From the NCBI GenBank assembly GCA_030634505.1, contig DAOWAQ010000088.1, positions 1 through 7,644 on the forward strand: a stretch of DNA of 7,644 nucleotides, given 5' to 3'. The position numbers and the translations under genes are program-made. The stretch's first letter is position 1; every line of letters begins with the position of its first letter. Positions 6,402 through 7,644 of this stretch are shown here, in pieces. The notes beneath the pieces were generated by a model. It saw only the letters and a program-made list of their open reading frames with translations. It searched no databases and was not told where the DNA came from. The DNA is from Calditrichia bacterium (GTDB lineage Bacteria > Calditrichota > Calditrichia > JAJRVZ01).

Positions 6402-6962
6402 ATGTCTCAAAATGTTGTGTCTTTTGATGATGAAAAATTAATTTTAGTAGATAAAAATGATAATGTTTTAGGTTATGAATCCAAATTTGACTGCCATGAA
6501 AATGATGGTATTTTACATCGCGCTTTTTCCATTTTCATTTTTAACGATAGAAATCAATTGCTTTTACAGAAACGTAGTAATCAGAAATTACTGTGGCCGC
6601 TCTTTTGGTCCAACAGTTGTTGCAGCCACCCCCGCAAAGGTGAGGATTTTAAAACTGCAATACACCGCAGATTAAAAGAAGAATTGGGTATTGATACAGA
6701 TTTAAAATATTTATTTAAATTTCAATACCAGGCTGCATTTGAAGATAAAGGCTCGGAAAATGAATTATGTTCTGTTTATATCGGCAGATCAGATGATAAT
6801 ATTATCGTAAATGAAAATGAGATCGCAGAATTGAAATTCATCGATATTGATCAAATGGAAAAAGAAATGGAAAAACATCCCGAGTATTTCACCCCTTGGT
6901 TTAAAATGGAATGGGATAGAATAATAAAAGAATTCAAGAATGATATCTTTCTTAATCATTAA
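6402..6962 (+). CDS. idi: Isopentenyl-diphosphate delta-isomerase, type 1
   Basis: Interconverts isopentenyl and dimethylallyl diphosphate in the cytoplasm, supplying both starter units for prenyl chains. The 186-residue protein has the normal length for the Nudix-fold type 1 enzyme. Visible features: LHRAFSIFIF (38-47) with a metal-ligand His39; FWSNSCCSHP (68-77), where Cys74 aligns with the catalytic Cys of the WTNSVCGHP motif of the E. coli enzyme; the Nudix-like helix RRLKEELGI (89-97); Tyr109; and SENELCSVY (118-126), where Glu119 and Glu121 align with the metal-binding and catalytic glutamates. All key residues are present. This metal-dependent type is unrelated to the FMN-dependent type 2 isomerase often found with mevalonate genes in Gram-positive bacteria. 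The ATG is seven bases after GGAG (6391-6394). It lies 146 bases after the fusion gene, separated by the palindromic element, so it may be co-transcribed with the operon or have its own promoter; I see no convincing promoter. Confidence 0.95.
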   Translation: MSQNVVSFDDEKLILVDKNDNVLGYESKFDCHENDGILHRAFSIFIFNDRNQLLLQKRSNQKLLWPLFWSNSCCSHPRKGEDFKTAIHRRLKEELGIDTDLKYLFKFQYQAAFEDKGSENELCSVYIGRSDDNIIVNENEIAELKFIDIDQMEKEMEKHPEYFTPWFKMEWDRIIKEFKNDIFLNH

Positions 6963-7076
6963 AAATATTATAATATAATTGCCATATGTATAACCATGAT
7001 AATAATTTATATCTTGCTAATTAGAATCCTCTGTTTTAACTTTAGCTGCAATAATAATAATGAGTTACGTTAATAA

Positions 7077-7644
7077 ATGAATCGCATTCTTATCAAAAAT
7101 GGACTGATTGTTACTGTCAATGAAAAGTCCGAAGTTTTTAAAGGTGATCTCCTAATCGAAGATGATTTAATCTCAAAAATTGATACAAACATTGATGATG
7201 AGAATGCCCAAATTTTTGACGCTTCTGAATATATCGTAACACCCGGTTTTGTTCAAACACATGTCCATTTATGCCAGACTTTATTTCGTAATTTAGCGGA
7301 TGACCTCTCTTTATTAGATTGGTTAGAAAAAAAAATCTGGCCCTACGAAGGACAGCATACACCAGAAACTTTAAGGCTAAGCGCCAAGATGGGAATCAGT
7401 GAATTGCTTTTAGGTGGCACTTCAACAATTTTAGATATGGGAACAGTACATCATATGGATGTTGTATTTGAGGAAATTGAGCACAGTGGAATTCGTGCAA
7501 TAGCCGGAAAAACCATGATGGATTCAGACAGCAATATAAATTCATTAAAAGAATCTACTGAAAATACAATACAATCAAGTTGCACATTACTTGAAAAATG
7601 GCATAATACAGCCAATGGCAGAATTAAATATGCATTTGCTCCCA
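7077..7644 (+). CDS. Amidohydrolase, SAH/MTA/5'-deoxyadenosine deaminase group, N-terminal part (runs off right edge)
   Basis: Predicted cytoplasmic metal-dependent deaminase of the amidohydrolase superfamily (relatives: MtaD, DadD, SsnA, AtzB). The first 189 codons are present. They show the N-terminal beta-sandwich segment ILIKNGLIVTVN; the metal-binding THVHLCQTLFRNLADDL segment (61-77) with His62 and His64; LDWLEKKIWPYE (80-91); GGTSTILDMG (113-122); and GIRAIAGKTMMD (138-149). The ADDL and IWPYE strings are typical of the branch acting on adenosine-like purines. The remaining metal ligands lie beyond the window, so substrate cannot be fixed: 5'-deoxyadenosine, methylthioadenosine, S-adenosylhomocysteine or another purine are all possible. 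The start is ATG 7077 by alignment; no clear Shine-Dalgarno sequence precedes it. A seven-codon reading (ATG 7060, TGA 7078-7080) overlaps the start. A run of nine A (7327-7335) sits in frame. No functional tie to the mevalonate genes is evident. Confidence 0.88.
   Translation, partial: MNRILIKNGLIVTVNEKSEVFKGDLLIEDDLISKIDTNIDDENAQIFDASEYIVTPGFVQTHVHLCQTLFRNLADDLSLLDWLEKKIWPYEGQHTPETLRLSAKMGISELLLGGTSTILDMGTVHHMDVVFEEIEHSGIRAIAGKTMMDSDSNINSLKESTENTIQSSCTLLEKWHNTANGRIKYAFAP

Noticed and set aside
6934..6976. AT-rich inverted repeats at the end of idi and the palindrome ATATTATAATAT as a terminator
   Set aside because: Stems are short and made almost only of A-T pairs, with no poly-T tail; expected by chance at this composition.
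7060..7080. Seven-codon upstream reading overlapping the amidohydrolase start
   Set aside because: No ribosome binding site and no recognisable leader-peptide pattern; likely chance.
1..7644. CRISPR array, tRNA, rRNA, transposase or phage genes
   Set aside because: None seen on either strand: no regularly spaced repeats, cloverleaf with CCA-type acceptor, or mobile-element protein motifs. The cloverleaf-like fold at 6268-6364 lacks tRNA sequence features.

Overview
The window is AT-rich bacterial DNA (roughly one third G+C by eye). It holds a compact biosynthetic cluster that encodes every step of the mevalonate pathway from HMG-CoA to the IPP/DMAPP pool. The enzymes are of bacterial type: class II HMG-CoA reductase, GHMP-family kinases, diphosphomevalonate decarboxylase and a type 1 (Nudix) IPP isomerase. 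Most starts are preceded by a GGAG-like Shine-Dalgarno sequence, and one gene starts with TTG. No lineage marker such as rRNA is present. My best guess is a bacterium of the FCB neighbourhood or a related candidate phylum that uses mevalonate instead of MEP; this is inference only.

Layout. 1-155 (minus): the N-terminus of glyceraldehyde-3-phosphate dehydrogenase, running off the left edge. 156-362: a divergent AT-rich spacer with a plausible sigma70-type promoter for the dehydrogenase. 363-1769 (+): an adrenodoxin-reductase-type ferredoxin/flavodoxin-NADP+ reductase. 1770-1938: an AT-rich spacer with no convincing terminator or promoter. 1939-6255 (+): a tight operon of diphosphomevalonate decarboxylase, phosphomevalonate kinase (TTG start inside the preceding stop) and a 750-residue fusion of HMG-CoA reductase with mevalonate kinase. 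6256-6401: a spacer almost filled by a 97-bp palindromic element. 6402-6962 (+): isopentenyl-diphosphate isomerase type 1. 6963-7076: an AT-rich spacer. 7077-7644 (+): the N-terminal part of an amidohydrolase of the SAH/MTA/5'-deoxyadenosine deaminase group, running off the right edge.

How the genes work together. The fusion reduces HMG-CoA to mevalonate and phosphorylates it in one polypeptide. Phosphomevalonate kinase then makes mevalonate 5-diphosphate, the decarboxylase converts that to IPP, and the isomerase balances IPP with DMAPP. HMG-CoA synthase and acetoacetyl-CoA thiolase are not in the window and must be encoded elsewhere. The ferredoxin reductase and the amidohydrolase have no demonstrated link to the pathway.

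The two observations most worth a second look are the HMG-CoA reductase-mevalonate kinase fusion and the palindromic element at 6268-6364. The element can be tiled without gaps as an outer stem plus three hairpins, or read as two inverted copies of one hairpin unit with matched substitutions.
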